From Planotetraspora thailandica (lineage in GTDB: Bacteria; Actinomycetota; Actinomycetes; Streptosporangiales; Streptosporangiaceae), in contig NZ_BOOR01000089.1 in NCBI RefSeq assembly GCF_016863335.1, forward strand, positions 1 through 34,070: a stretch of DNA of 34,070 nucleotides. Direction: 5' to 3'. The number at the start of each line of letters is the position of its first letter. The stretch's first letter is position 1. A model generated the notes under the pieces. That model was not told the DNA's origin, did not search any database, and saw only the letters and a list, made by a program, of their open reading frames with translations. The position numbers were made by a program, and so were the translations under genes. Of the stretch, positions 22,437 to 30,949 are shown piece after piece.

Positions 22437-23198
22437 ATGTACGCCGAGGAACGGCAGCAGGAGATCCTCCGTGAGGCCCGCGCCGCGGGGCGTGTGGACG
22501 TGGTGACCTTGGCGGAACAGTTCGGCGTCACGACCGAGACGATCCGCAGGGATCTGACGGTGCTCGAACGCGCGGGCGTGCTGCGCCGCGTGCACGGCGG
22601 TGCCATCCCCGTCGAGCGGCTCGGTTTCGAGCCCGCCGTCGCCGCCCGCGACGAGGTCATGACCGACGAGAAGGAGCGCATCGCCAAGGCCGCCCTTGCC
22701 GAGCTGCCGCAGGACGGCGCCATCGTCATCGACGCCGGCACGACGACGGGCCGGCTGGTTCAGGTCCTCCCGGCCGACCGCGAGCTCACCGTCATCGTCA
22801 ACGCGCCGCCGCTCGCGACCGCACTGGCGACCCGCCCCAACCTCACCGTGTTCATGCTGGGCGGCAGGGTCCGCGGCCGCACGCTCGCCACGGTGGAGGA
22901 CTGGGCGCTCGGGCAGCTGTCCCAGCTGCACGTCGACGTGGCCTTCATGGCCACTAACGGATGCTCGGTCGCCAAGGGGCTGACCACGCCCGATCCGGCG
23001 GAGGCCGCGATCAAACGTGCGATGGTCGCCTCGGCGCAGCGCTCGGTGCTGCTGGCGGACCACACGAAGTTCTCCAGCAACTACCTGGCCCGCTTCGCGA
23101 CCCTGTCGGACATCGACGTGATCGTCAGCGACACCGGGCTCGACCTCGAGCTGGCCGCCGACCTCGCCGCCGCCGGGCCGGAGGTCGTGCGCGCATGA
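22437..23198 (+). CDS. DeoR/GlpR-family transcriptional repressor of the PTS operon
   Basis: The 253-residue regulator opens with the DeoR signature MYAEERQQEILREARAAG, followed by the helix-turn-helix VVTLAEQFGVTTETIRRDLTVLERAGVLRRVHGGAI. A DeoR sensor domain follows with the phosphosugar pocket motif DAGTTTGRLV, MLGGRVRGRT, the FMATNGCS motif and LLADHTKFSS. Members respond to phosphorylated sugars (fructose-1-P, glycerol-P and others). Its stop overlaps the kinase start by four bases, so it is first in a long operon. The ribosome site is weak. The leader carries CGAAAC repeats. Confidence 0.92.
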   Translation: MYAEERQQEILREARAAGRVDVVTLAEQFGVTTETIRRDLTVLERAGVLRRVHGGAIPVERLGFEPAVAARDEVMTDEKERIAKAALAELPQDGAIVIDAGTTTGRLVQVLPADRELTVIVNAPPLATALATRPNLTVFMLGGRVRGRTLATVEDWALGQLSQLHVDVAFMATNGCSVAKGLTTPDPAEAAIKRAMVASAQRSVLLADHTKFSSNYLARFATLSDIDVIVSDTGLDLELAADLAAAGPEVVRA

Positions 23199-24136
23199 TC
23201 CTCACCCTGACCCTGAACCCCAGCCTGGACCGCACGATCGAGATCGGCTCGCTGACCAGGGGCGCCGTGATCCGGGCCGCCGCCGCCCACCTCGACCCGG
23301 GCGGCAAGGGCGTCAACGTCTCCCGCGCGCTGCTGGCCAACCAGGTGCGTTCGTGCGCGGTCGTCCCGTTCGGCGGCGACGAGGGGCGCCAGCTCGTGGC
23401 GCTGCTGTCCGCGGAGGGCATCGACATGATCCCGGTCCCGGTGGCCGGCGCCACCCGGTCCAATGTCACCCTCGCCGAGCCCGACGGCACCGTCACCAAG
23501 GTGAACGAGCCCGGCACCGCGCTGAGCCCGGCCGAGCTCGACACACTGGGGGGCGCGGTGCTCGACGCCGCGCAGTCGGCCGACTGGGTCGTCGCCTCGG
23601 GCAGCCTCCCGCCCGGTGTGCCCGTCGACGTCTACGCCGACCTGTGCCGCCGCTTCACCGCCGCCGGCATCCAGGTGGCGGTCGACACGAGCGGTCCCGC
23701 GCTCGTCGAGGCGGTCGCCGCCGGCCCCACCCTGGTCAAGCCCAACCGCGAGGAGCTCGCCGAAGCGACAGGCACCCCCATCATGTGTGTCGGCGACGTC
23801 ATCGCCGCCGCGGGGAAGCTGCGCGCGATGGGCGCGCGCTCGGTGCTGACCAGCCTGGGCGCCGACGGCGCGCTGCTCATGGAGGACGACCAGGTCTGGT
23901 ACGGCGAGTGCCCCGTCGAGGCCCGGCGCAGCAGCGTCGGCGCCGGCGACGCGATGCTCGCCGGGTTTCTCGCCGCCGGGGCGCGCGGCACGCGGGCTCT
24001 GGCCGAGGGGCTCGCCTGGGCGAGCGCCGCGGTCGGCCTGCGAGGAAGCCGGATGCCCGCCCCGGCCGACATCGATCGTTCAGCCGTCCGGATCGGAGCT
24101 CCCGATCCGGCCCAGCCGCTTGTGTCCGGGGGATGA
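23195..24136 (+). CDS. PfkB-family hexose-phosphate kinase (1-phosphofructokinase-like)
   Basis: The 313-residue ribokinase-fold kinase has the LNPSLDRTIEI start and DPGGKGVNVSRALL motif shared by FruK and LacC, and the C-terminal SSVGAGDAMLAGFLAA motif with the catalytic Asp in GAGD. 1-Phosphofructokinase turns fructose-1-phosphate into fructose-1,6-bisphosphate. In this operon the PTS is of the mannitol type and a polyol dehydrogenase is present, so the kinase could instead act on fructose-6-phosphate or tagatose-6-phosphate. It overlaps the DeoR gene by four bases. The 3' end is followed by 71 bases to the EIIC start. Confidence 0.9.
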   Translation: MILTLTLNPSLDRTIEIGSLTRGAVIRAAAAHLDPGGKGVNVSRALLANQVRSCAVVPFGGDEGRQLVALLSAEGIDMIPVPVAGATRSNVTLAEPDGTVTKVNEPGTALSPAELDTLGGAVLDAAQSADWVVASGSLPPGVPVDVYADLCRRFTAAGIQVAVDTSGPALVEAVAAGPTLVKPNREELAEATGTPIMCVGDVIAAAGKLRAMGARSVLTSLGADGALLMEDDQVWYGECPVEARRSSVGAGDAMLAGFLAAGARGTRALAEGLAWASAAVGLRGSRMPAPADIDRSAVRIGAPDPAQPLVSGG

Positions 24137-24207
24137 GAGCGGCACGCACCCACCCAGCACCACCCGCCCGGCCTGCCAGTCCGGGCGCCCCGGAAGGAGC
24201 ACATCAG

Positions 24208-25341
24208 TTGGCCACTCCATACACCCCCGCGGTCCAAGGGACCGGGGTCCGGGCCTCCATCCAGAGGTTCGGCGGCCATCTCGCCGGCATGATCATGCCC
24301 AACATCGGTGCGTTCATCGCCTGGGGCCTGATCACCGCCCTGTTCATCCCGACCGGCTGGACTCCCAACGAGACCCTGGCCCAGCTGGTCGACCCGATCG
24401 TCAAGGTGCTGCTGCCCGTCCTCATCGGCTACACAGGCGGACGGATGGTCCACGGCCAGCGCGGCGCCGTCGTCGGAGCCGTCGCGACCATGGGCGTCGT
24501 GGTCGGCGCGGACGTCCCGATGTTCCTCGGCGCCATGATCATGGGCCCGCTCGGCGCGTTCGTGATCAAACAGGTCGACCGGATGCTCGGCGACCGCGTG
24601 AAGTCCGGCTTCGAGATGCTGGTCGAGAACTTCAGCGCCGGCATCGTCGGCGGCGTCATGGCCATCCTCGGAGTCCTGGCCATCGGCCCGGTCGTCAGCA
24701 CGGTCACCAACGCCGCGGGCGACGTCGTGGAGTGGCTGGTGCACCATGAGCTCCTGCCGCTGGCGTCGGTTCTGATCGAGCCGGCCAAGGTGCTGTTCCT
24801 CAACAACGCGATCAACCACGGCGTGCTCACCCCGCTCGGCGTGGCGGAGTCGGCCGGCACGGGCAAGTCGATCCTGTTCATGCTGGAGTCCAACCCCGGA
24901 CCCGGCCTCGGGCTCCTCCTCGCATACATGATGTTCGGGCCCCGGGCACTGCGGGCCAGCACCCCCGCGGCGATCGTCATCCATTTCCTCGGCGGCATCC
25001 ACGAGATCTACTTCCCGTACGTCCTCATGAAGCCCCGCCTCATCCTCGCGACCATCGCGGGCGGCGCCGCGGGCATCCTCACCTTCCTGGTCACCGGTGC
25101 CGGTCTCATCGCCTCGCCGTCGCCGGGCAGCCTCTTCGCCTACTTCGCGGTGACGCCGAAGGGCGGCTACTTCGGCGTCATCGCCGGAATCGTCGTCGCC
25201 GCCGCCGTCTCGTTCGTGGTCGCGTCGGCGCTGCTGGGCTTCGGACGCAGGAACGGCGACGAGCAGGAGGACGCCGGGGCAGGCACCACGGAAGACACCA
25301 CGACCGGCGGCGAGCCGGTCTCCGCGAGCAAGGAGGCGTGA
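24208..25341 (+). CDS. PTS mannitol-type permease subunit EIIC
   Basis: The 377-residue membrane protein resembles the EIIC part of MtlA: FGGHLAGMIMPNIGAFIAWGLITALF near the N-terminus, LPVLIGYTGGRMVHGQRGAVVG, NNAINHGVLTPLG and the GIHEIYFPYVLMKP motif that binds the sugar. Some 6-8 helices are visible, then a polar tail rich in Glu, Asp and Thr. EIIC moves the polyol across the membrane while EIIB phosphorylates it. I set a TTG start at 24208 because AGGAG lies eight bases upstream and MATPYTPAVQG gives the usual short N-terminus. EIIA and EIIB, often fused in MtlA, are separate genes here. Confidence 0.9.
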   Translation: MATPYTPAVQGTGVRASIQRFGGHLAGMIMPNIGAFIAWGLITALFIPTGWTPNETLAQLVDPIVKVLLPVLIGYTGGRMVHGQRGAVVGAVATMGVVVGADVPMFLGAMIMGPLGAFVIKQVDRMLGDRVKSGFEMLVENFSAGIVGGVMAILGVLAIGPVVSTVTNAAGDVVEWLVHHELLPLASVLIEPAKVLFLNNAINHGVLTPLGVAESAGTGKSILFMLESNPGPGLGLLLAYMMFGPRALRASTPAAIVIHFLGGIHEIYFPYVLMKPRLILATIAGGAAGILTFLVTGAGLIASPSPGSLFAYFAVTPKGGYFGVIAGIVVAAAVSFVVASALLGFGRRNGDEQEDAGAGTTEDTTTGGEPVSASKEA

Positions 25342-25346
25342 CCCGC

Positions 25347-25655
25347 ATGGCCACCATCGACAGCAAGGACGTTCACAAGATCATCGTCGCGTGCGACGCG
25401 GGCATGGGCAGCAGCGTCATGCTGGCCAGTCAGCTCCGCAAGCAGCTGAAGAGCGCGTCGGTGCAGGTGGAGCACACCCCGGTCAACTCGATCCCCGCCG
25501 ACGCCGACGTCGTCGTCTGCCACGCCGGGCTGGCCGCCCGCGCCCGGCAGAGCGCGCCGGACAAGGTGCTCGTCCCGTTCCAGGTGTTCATCGGTGACCC
25601 GGCGGTGACCAAGCTCGTCAACACCATTAAGAGCGGCGGCACCATCGATGGCTGA
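25347..25655 (+). CDS. PTS mannitol-type EIIB phosphocarrier
   Basis: The 102-residue protein is a mannitol-type EIIB domain: IIVACDAGMGSSVMLA with phospho-accepting Cys16, then VNSIPADADVVVCHAGL. It receives phosphate from EIIA and passes it to the sugar on EIIC. An in-frame GTG at 25338 overlaps the EIIC stop, but AGGAGG sits right against it, so ATG 25347 is more likely. It overlaps the EIIA gene by eight bases. Confidence 0.92.
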   Translation: MATIDSKDVHKIIVACDAGMGSSVMLASQLRKQLKSASVQVEHTPVNSIPADADVVVCHAGLAARARQSAPDKVLVPFQVFIGDPAVTKLVNTIKSGGTIDG

Positions 25656-26103
25656 GACGGCCGCGCTGCCGCTCGACCCGCGGGCCGTACGGCTCGACGA
25701 GCACGCGGACGGCCGCGAGGAGGCCGTCCGCCGCTGCGGGCAGGTGCTCGTGGAGATCGGCGCCGCCGAGGAGAGCTACGTCGAGGCGATGCTCGAACGC
25801 GAGCGCTCGATCTCCACCTACGTTGGCGAGGGCGTCGCGATCCCGCACGGAACCCTGGTCGGCAAGGACGCCGTGCACCACGACGCGATCTGCGTGCTGC
25901 GCTTCCCGGAGGGCGTCGACTGGGACGGGGAACAGGTCACCGTCTGCGTCGGCATCGCCGCCCGGGGCGACGGCCACGTGGCCCTGCTGGCGGAGCTCGC
26001 CCAGATCCTGCTCGACCCTGAGCAGGCGCTGACTCTGCGGACGGCGACCGAGGTCTCCGAGGTCGTCGCGCTGCTGCAACCCAGAGAGGAATCATCCGAG
26101 TGA
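25648..26103 (+). CDS. PTS mannitol/fructose-type EIIA phosphocarrier
   Basis: The 151-residue cytosolic protein has the EIIA-Mtl/Fru fold: VEAMLERERSISTYVGEGVAIPHGT with the active His67, a GVDWDGEQVTVCVGIAARGDGHVALLAELAQIL strand-helix unit, and a short C-terminal helix. It carries phosphate from HPr to EIIB. Its ATG lies inside the end of the EIIB gene, and its stop overlaps the GTG of the next gene, so translation is coupled throughout. Confidence 0.92.
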   Translation: MAETAALPLDPRAVRLDEHADGREEAVRRCGQVLVEIGAAEESYVEAMLERERSISTYVGEGVAIPHGTLVGKDAVHHDAICVLRFPEGVDWDGEQVTVCVGIAARGDGHVALLAELAQILLDPEQALTLRTATEVSEVVALLQPREESSE

Positions 26104-27140
26104 AGGTCGCCCGTTTCCACGCTCCCGGTGACATCCGGATCGAGGACGTGCCCGAGCCCCAGCCGGGCCCCGGCGACGTCAAGATCCGCGTCCGCAACTG
26201 CTCGACCTGCGGCACCGATGTCAAGATCTTCAAGTTCGGCCACCACCACATCAGGCCGCCGAGGGTCATGGGGCACGAGATCGCCGGAGAGGTCGTCGAG
26301 GTCGGGGCCGACGTGACGGGCTGGGGGCCCGGCGACCGAGTCCAGGTGATCGCCGCCATCCCCTGCGGGCGGTGCGAGGAGTGCCGGCGCGGCCGCATGA
26401 CGGGCTGCCCCAACCAGGAGTCGATGGGCTACCACTACGACGGCGGCTTCGCGCAGTACATGGTCGTCCCGGCCAAGGTCCTCGCCGTCGACGGGCTCAA
26501 CCGCATCCCCGAGGGGCTCGGCTTCGCCGAGGCCTCGGTGGCCGAGCCGCTCGCCTGCGTGCTCAACGGCCAGGAACTGGCCCGGGTCGGCGCCGGCGAC
26601 GACGTGGTCGTCATGGGCTCGGGCCCCATCGGCTGCCTCCACGTACGGCTGGCCCGCTCGCGCGGCGCCGCCCGGGTGTTCCTCGTCGACCTCAACGCCG
26701 AACGGCTGGCCATGGCGGCGGACCTCGTACGGCCGGACGAGGCGATCTGCGGCGCGGACACCGACGTCGTCGACGAGGTGCTGAAGCTCACCGGCGGCAG
26801 GGGAGCCGACGTCGTCATCACCGCGGCCGCCTCCGGTGCCGCCCAGGAGCAGGCGCTCCAGATGACGGCACGGCAGGGACGCATCAGCTTCTTCGGCGGC
26901 CTGCCCAAGGACGACCCGATCATCCGGCTCGACTCCAACCTGGTGCACTACCGCGAGCTCACGATCGTCGGCGCCAACGGGTCCAGCCCCGCCCACAACA
27001 AGCGCGCGCTGCGGCTCATCGCGGACGGCTCGGTGCCGGTGTCCGACCTCATCACCCACCGGCTGCCCCTGGCGGAGGTCATGGACGCCATCGACATCGT
27101 GAGCCGCGGCGCAGCGATCAAGGTCACCATCGAACCCTAG
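26100..27140 (+). CDS. Zinc-dependent medium-chain polyol (or polyol-phosphate) dehydrogenase
   Basis: The 346-residue MDR has all zinc sites: catalytic Cys34 (with CGTD at 37-40) and the GHE pair His58-Glu59, and four structural cysteines 88, 91, 94 and 102 in CGRCEECRRGRMTGC. The Rossmann motif is VVMGSGPIGCLHVRLARSRGA. Sorbitol, threonine and galactitol- or arabitol-phosphate dehydrogenases belong to this group. Within a PTS operon the natural substrate is a polyol phosphate made by EIIB/EIIC; its product would be a ketose phosphate for the PfkB kinase. The start is GTG 26100, overlapping the EIIA stop, with GAGAGGAA upstream. Confidence 0.88.
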   Translation: MKVARFHAPGDIRIEDVPEPQPGPGDVKIRVRNCSTCGTDVKIFKFGHHHIRPPRVMGHEIAGEVVEVGADVTGWGPGDRVQVIAAIPCGRCEECRRGRMTGCPNQESMGYHYDGGFAQYMVVPAKVLAVDGLNRIPEGLGFAEASVAEPLACVLNGQELARVGAGDDVVVMGSGPIGCLHVRLARSRGAARVFLVDLNAERLAMAADLVRPDEAICGADTDVVDEVLKLTGGRGADVVITAAASGAAQEQALQMTARQGRISFFGGLPKDDPIIRLDSNLVHYRELTIVGANGSSPAHNKRALRLIADGSVPVSDLITHRLPLAEVMDAIDIVSRGAAIKVTIEP

Positions 27141-27150
27141 GGAGCCCCAG

Positions 27151-27435
27151 ATGCCGGAACGGACAGTGACCGTCGCCTCGCGGTCGGGCCTGCACGCGCG
27201 CCCTGCCAAGATCTTCGTTCAGGCGGTGGCCCGGCAGGGCACACCGGTGCGCATCCGCGTCGGAGACGGCAAGCCGGTCCCCGCCAACAGCATGCTGGCC
27301 GTGTTGTCCCTCGGCGCCCGGCACGGCGTCGAGGTCACGCTCGACGCGGACGGCCCGCAGGCCGAGGAGACCCTGGCCGCGCTGGCCGACCTGCTCTCCC
27401 GCGACCTCGACGCGGAGGACGGCACCGATGCCTGA
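27151..27435 (+). CDS. HPr phosphocarrier protein
   Basis: The 94-residue HPr has the active-site motif GLHARPA with His15 and the regulatory-site-like region PANSMLAVLSLGARHG with Ser47 (equivalent to Ser46 in Firmicutes; whether it is phosphorylated here is unknown). It passes phosphate from Enzyme I to EIIA. GGGAG lies six bases before the ATG. It overlaps the EI gene by eight bases. A dedicated HPr inside the transporter operon is unusual, as HPr is usually a global component. Confidence 0.94.
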   Translation: MPERTVTVASRSGLHARPAKIFVQAVARQGTPVRIRVGDGKPVPANSMLAVLSLGARHGVEVTLDADGPQAEETLAALADLLSRDLDAEDGTDA

Positions 27436-29146
27436 CGTGACGCCTGAGGTGGCGCCCACGGTGTTGCCCGAGGTGTTGCGCGGCCTGGGCATCAGCCCCG
27501 GCCGCGCGGCCGGGCGGGCCTACCGGATGGCGGGGCCGCCCGCCCTTCCCGCCGTCTCCGGGGGCTTTGGGGGATCCGCGGACCGCGCCGCCGACCCTGC
27601 CGCTGAGGCGGTGCTGGCGGTGCGCGGCCTTGAGGCGGCCGCAGGCGAGCTCGCCGCCCGGGCTGAGGCTGCGGCCGACCCGGCGGCGCGGGAGATCCTC
27701 GAAGCGCAGGTGATGATCGCCGAGGATCCGGTGCTGCGCGACGAGGTCGAGCAGCTCGCCGCCGAGGGCATGGACGCGGCGCACGCCGTCGACGCCGCGT
27801 GCGCCCGCCACCGGGAGGCGCTCCTCGCGGCCGGGGGATACATCGCGGAACGTGCGGCCGACCTGGACGACGTCAGGAACCGTGCCGTCGCCGCAGTGCT
27901 CGGCCTGCCGATGCCGGGCGTGCCGTCCCCCGGGCACGCGTTCGTCCTGTTCGCCGAGGATCTCGCGCCCGCCGACACGGTGAACCTCGATCCCGGCACG
28001 GTGCTCGCGCTCGTCACCGAGAAGGGCGGGCCGACCAGCCACACGGCCATCCTCGCCCGCGCGCTCGGGCTGCCCGCCGTGGTCGCCTGCGCGGGCGCGA
28101 CGGCGGTCGCCGACGGCTCCTGGGTGTCGGTCGACGGCGGCGCCGGCGAGGTCCGTACGGGCATCGGTGAGGAGAAGGCCGCCGAGGTGGAGCGAGCCGC
28201 CCGCGCCGGCCGCGAGCGTCTCGCCACGGCGAGCGGTCCCGGCCGGACCTCCGACGGCCATCCGGTGAAGCTGATGCTCAACATCGGCTCGGTCGCCGAC
28301 GCCCAGGCCGCATCCGGCGCGGAGGGCGTCGGTCTGTTCCGCAGCGAGTTCCTCTACCTCGGCCGCAGGTCCGCCCCCACTCATGAGGAGCAGGCCGGCG
28401 CGTACGCGGCGGTGCTGCGCGCCTTCCCCGGCGCGACGGTCGTCATCCGCACGCTCGACGCGGGAACCGACAAGCCTCTGCCGTTCCTCGGGCTGCCAAG
28501 CGAGCTCAACCCCGCGCTCGGGGTGCGCGGCCTGCGCGTCGCCCGCCGCCGGCCCGAGGTGCTGGACGCCCAGCTCGACGCGATCGCCGAGGCGGCCGCT
28601 GAGACGGGCGCTGAGACGGGCGGGCAACCGTGGGTGATGGCGCCCATGGTGACCACGGCGGAGGAGGCGGCCTCGTTCGCGCAACGGGCCCGCGTCCGGG
28701 GACTCACCTGCGTCGGCGCGATGGTGGAGGTCCCCGCCGCCGCCCTGCACGCCGACCGGCTGCTTCGCGAGCTCGACTTCCTCAGCATCGGCACCAACGA
28801 CCTCAGCCAGTACACCTTCGCCTCCGACCGGCAGCACGGCGAGCTGGCCGATCTGCTCGACCCGTGGCAACCCGCCCTGCTCGAGTTGGTCGCCCGGTGC
28901 GCGGAGGCAGGCCTCGCCGCGGGCAAACCCGTCGGCGTCTGCGGGGAGGCCGCCGCCGATCCGCTGCTGGCCACCGTCTTCGCGGGGCTCGGCGTCACCA
29001 GTCTGTCGATGTCGGCCAGGAGCCTGCCCGCCGTACGGGACGCCCTGGCCCGGCACTCGCTCGATCAGTGCAGGCAGAACGCCGAGCTGGCCCTGGCGGC
29101 CACCGGCCCGGCGGCCGCCAGGCAGGCGGTCGCGGGGGTCAGGTGA
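27428..29146 (+). CDS. PTS Enzyme I (phosphoenolpyruvate-protein phosphotransferase)
   Basis: The 572-residue EI has a first half with the swivelling phospho-His domain (EKGGPTSHTAILARALGLPAVV, active His205) and a C-terminal PEP-binding barrel (VGLFRSEFLYL, SIGTNDLSQYTFASDR, VGVCGEAAADP with the catalytic Cys). It starts the PTS cascade: PEP to HPr to EIIA, EIIB and sugar. The N-terminus carries a variable Ala/Pro-rich extension before LRGLGISPGRAAGRAY. A 12-base repeat gives AETGAETG near 28600. Its 3' end overlaps the convergent encapsulin 3' end by eight bases. Confidence 0.94.
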   Translation: MPDVTPEVAPTVLPEVLRGLGISPGRAAGRAYRMAGPPALPAVSGGFGGSADRAADPAAEAVLAVRGLEAAAGELAARAEAAADPAAREILEAQVMIAEDPVLRDEVEQLAAEGMDAAHAVDAACARHREALLAAGGYIAERAADLDDVRNRAVAAVLGLPMPGVPSPGHAFVLFAEDLAPADTVNLDPGTVLALVTEKGGPTSHTAILARALGLPAVVACAGATAVADGSWVSVDGGAGEVRTGIGEEKAAEVERAARAGRERLATASGPGRTSDGHPVKLMLNIGSVADAQAASGAEGVGLFRSEFLYLGRRSAPTHEEQAGAYAAVLRAFPGATVVIRTLDAGTDKPLPFLGLPSELNPALGVRGLRVARRRPEVLDAQLDAIAEAAAETGAETGGQPWVMAPMVTTAEEAASFAQRARVRGLTCVGAMVEVPAAALHADRLLRELDFLSIGTNDLSQYTFASDRQHGELADLLDPWQPALLELVARCAEAGLAAGKPVGVCGEAAADPLLATVFAGLGVTSLSMSARSLPAVRDALARHSLDQCRQNAELALAATGPAAARQAVAGVR

Positions 29147-29933
29147 GCGCGACCGCCGCCTCGCCCGTGTAGACGAGGAACGTCAGGCTCTCCTGGAGGT
29201 AGAGCCTGACGCTGGTCGCGTCATGGGATTCGTAGCCGACCGACAGGTCCTGCCCCACGTGGAGCTCGTAGTCGCCGCCCCGGGTGGTCAGCAGGAACGC
29301 GCCGCTGATCGCGGGCGCCCAGATGATGTCACCGTCGATGAGCCGGGCCAGGTGCTCGTGGATGGGGTATCCGTGGTCGGAGGTCTCGTTGACCAGCGTG
29401 TAGGCGTCGGCGCTGAGCGCGAGCGAGTACGGCCCGTCCACCCCGGCCAGGCGCAGCGTGGTGATGGCCTGGCTGATCGTGTTGGGATAGTCGCGCGCCT
29501 CGGCCGGGAGCGACAGCGGCGGGTTGGTCGAGCCCTGCCGGATGCCTCCGATGCCGGCGGCGGCGTACCCCTCGAAGATCGCCCGGTCCTCGGCGTAGGC
29601 CATCTTCCTGGCGGCCTCCTTGACCGGGTCCCAGTCGGCGTCCTTGGCGCCGCGCTCGACGTCGTCGACGGCCTGGCGGTTCACGGTGAACGGCACGCGC
29701 AACTCGACGAGGGGCTGCGACACGCGGAGCCGGGATTCGACCCCGGGCGCGGGCGGCTCCACGTGCGACAGGTGCCCGGTGGACACAGAGGACAAGGTGA
29801 CACCGCCCGACTCGGGCACGTCGACCAGCCGGCGTCCCGCGAGATGCCGGATGAAGGTCCGGCGGACCTCGCTCTCCAGGTCGGCCCAGGCCGCTTCCGA
29901 GATGGGTGCGAGTTCGCGGTGGAGGTTGTTCAT
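29139..29933 (-). CDS. Encapsulin nanocompartment shell protein (family 1)
   Basis: The 264-residue protein has the HK97-fold encapsulin pattern: MNNLHRELAPISEAAWADLESEVRRTF, the GRRLVDVPESGG start of the shell domain, EDRAIFEGYAAAGIGGI, and the C-terminal VGQDLSVGYESHDATSVRLYLQESLTFLVYTGEAAVAL end. Length equals that of known family 1 shells (about 264-266). It assembles into a hollow icosahedral compartment that holds a cargo enzyme. The ATG overlaps the DyP peroxidase stop by four bases. A GGAG lies 10 bases upstream. Earlier names are linocin M18 or CFP29, once described as a bacteriocin or antigen. Confidence 0.96.
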   Translation of the reverse strand: MNNLHRELAPISEAAWADLESEVRRTFIRHLAGRRLVDVPESGGVTLSSVSTGHLSHVEPPAPGVESRLRVSQPLVELRVPFTVNRQAVDDVERGAKDADWDPVKEAARKMAYAEDRAIFEGYAAAGIGGIRQGSTNPPLSLPAEARDYPNTISQAITTLRLAGVDGPYSLALSADAYTLVNETSDHGYPIHEHLARLIDGDIIWAPAISGAFLLTTRGGDYELHVGQDLSVGYESHDATSVRLYLQESLTFLVYTGEAAVALT

Positions 29934-30949
29934 CGGGTGGTGCTCCTCTTGAGGTCGCCGATCTTGAGGTCGCCCGGCGCGGCCGCGCGCCGTACCGCAG
30001 GAGCGGGAGGTGGGTCGTCCAGGAAGTCCGCAGACGGGACGAAGAACAGGTTGCCCGTGACGGCGGTGGAGAAGTCCAGGATGCGGTCGTGGTTGCCCGC
30101 GGGATCTCCCACGAACATGTGCTCCAGCATCAACTCGGTGACCGACGGCGTGCTGGAGTAGCCGATGAAGTACGTCCCGAACTCCCCGCGCCCGGGGGCG
30201 CCGAACGGCATGTTGTCCCGCACGATCTGGCGCTCGGTGCCGTCGGGATCGGTGATGGTTGTCAGCGCCACGTGCGAGTCGCTGGGCTTGACCTCGTCCG
30301 GCAGTTCGATGTCGGAGAGCTTGGTGCGCCCGATCGCCCTCTCCTGCGCCTCGACCGGAAGGGCGTTCCAGGCGACCAGGTCGTGGATGTACTTCTGGAT
30401 GATGACGTAACTGCCGCCGGTGAAGTCCGGATCCTGCCCGGGATCGTCCGCGCCGACGGTCACCGCGTCGTACGCGTCGAGGCCCTCGGGGTTCTCCGTG
30501 CCGTCGACGAAGCCGAGCAGGTCGCGCTCGTCGAAGTATTTGAACCCCTGCACCTCGTCGCGCACCGTGACCGCGCCCCGGAGCCGGTCCATGATCTGGG
30601 AGGCCAGCTCGAAGCACAGGTCCATCTGGCTCGCCCTGATGTGGAAGAGCAGGTCGCCGGGGGTGGACACGGCCTTATGCCGGGCTCCGGCGATCTCCCT
30701 GAACGGGTGGAGCTCGGCGGGACGCGGGCCGGAGAACAACCGGTCCCAGACGTCGGACCCGATGCCGGTGACGCACGTCAGGCCACCCGAGGGGATGCGG
30801 AAACCCACCGACCTGACCAGTCCCGAGATGTCGGGCAGGAGCTCGCGGACGACCGGCTCGCCGCCCGGGTCGACCGTGAGCACCAGGAAGATCGCCGAGC
30901 TGGTGAGCGGGCTCAGCACGGCCTGCGGCTGCGGGGCTCGATCCGTCAC
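29930..30949 (-). CDS. Dye-decolorizing (DyP-type B) peroxidase with encapsulin-targeting tail
   Basis: The 339-residue haem peroxidase has GFVDGTENP (146-154) with distal Asp149, proximal His226 (SDSHVAL), and Arg244 and Asn246 in IVRDNMPFG, the set used by type B DyPs such as Rhodococcus DypB. DyPs oxidise aromatics and lignin-like compounds with H2O2. The last residues, PGDLKIGDLKRS, match the cargo-loading peptide (…SLGIGSLKGS type) that directs proteins into encapsulin, joined by a Pro/Ala-rich linker (311-325). The start is GTG 30949, with a modest ribosome site (GGGAAAAC). It is directly followed by the shell gene. Confidence 0.95.
   Translation of the reverse strand: MTDRAPQPQAVLSPLTSSAIFLVLTVDPGGEPVVRELLPDISGLVRSVGFRIPSGGLTCVTGIGSDVWDRLFSGPRPAELHPFREIAGARHKAVSTPGDLLFHIRASQMDLCFELASQIMDRLRGAVTVRDEVQGFKYFDERDLLGFVDGTENPEGLDAYDAVTVGADDPGQDPDFTGGSYVIIQKYIHDLVAWNALPVEAQERAIGRTKLSDIELPDEVKPSDSHVALTTITDPDGTERQIVRDNMPFGAPGRGEFGTYFIGYSSTPSVTELMLEHMFVGDPAGNHDRILDFSTAVTGNLFFVPSADFLDDPPPAPAVRRAAAPGDLKIGDLKRSTTR

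Noticed and set aside
29139-29933. Bacteriocin (linocin) reading of the shell gene
   Set aside because: The DyP cargo with targeting tail next to it shows it is an encapsulin shell.
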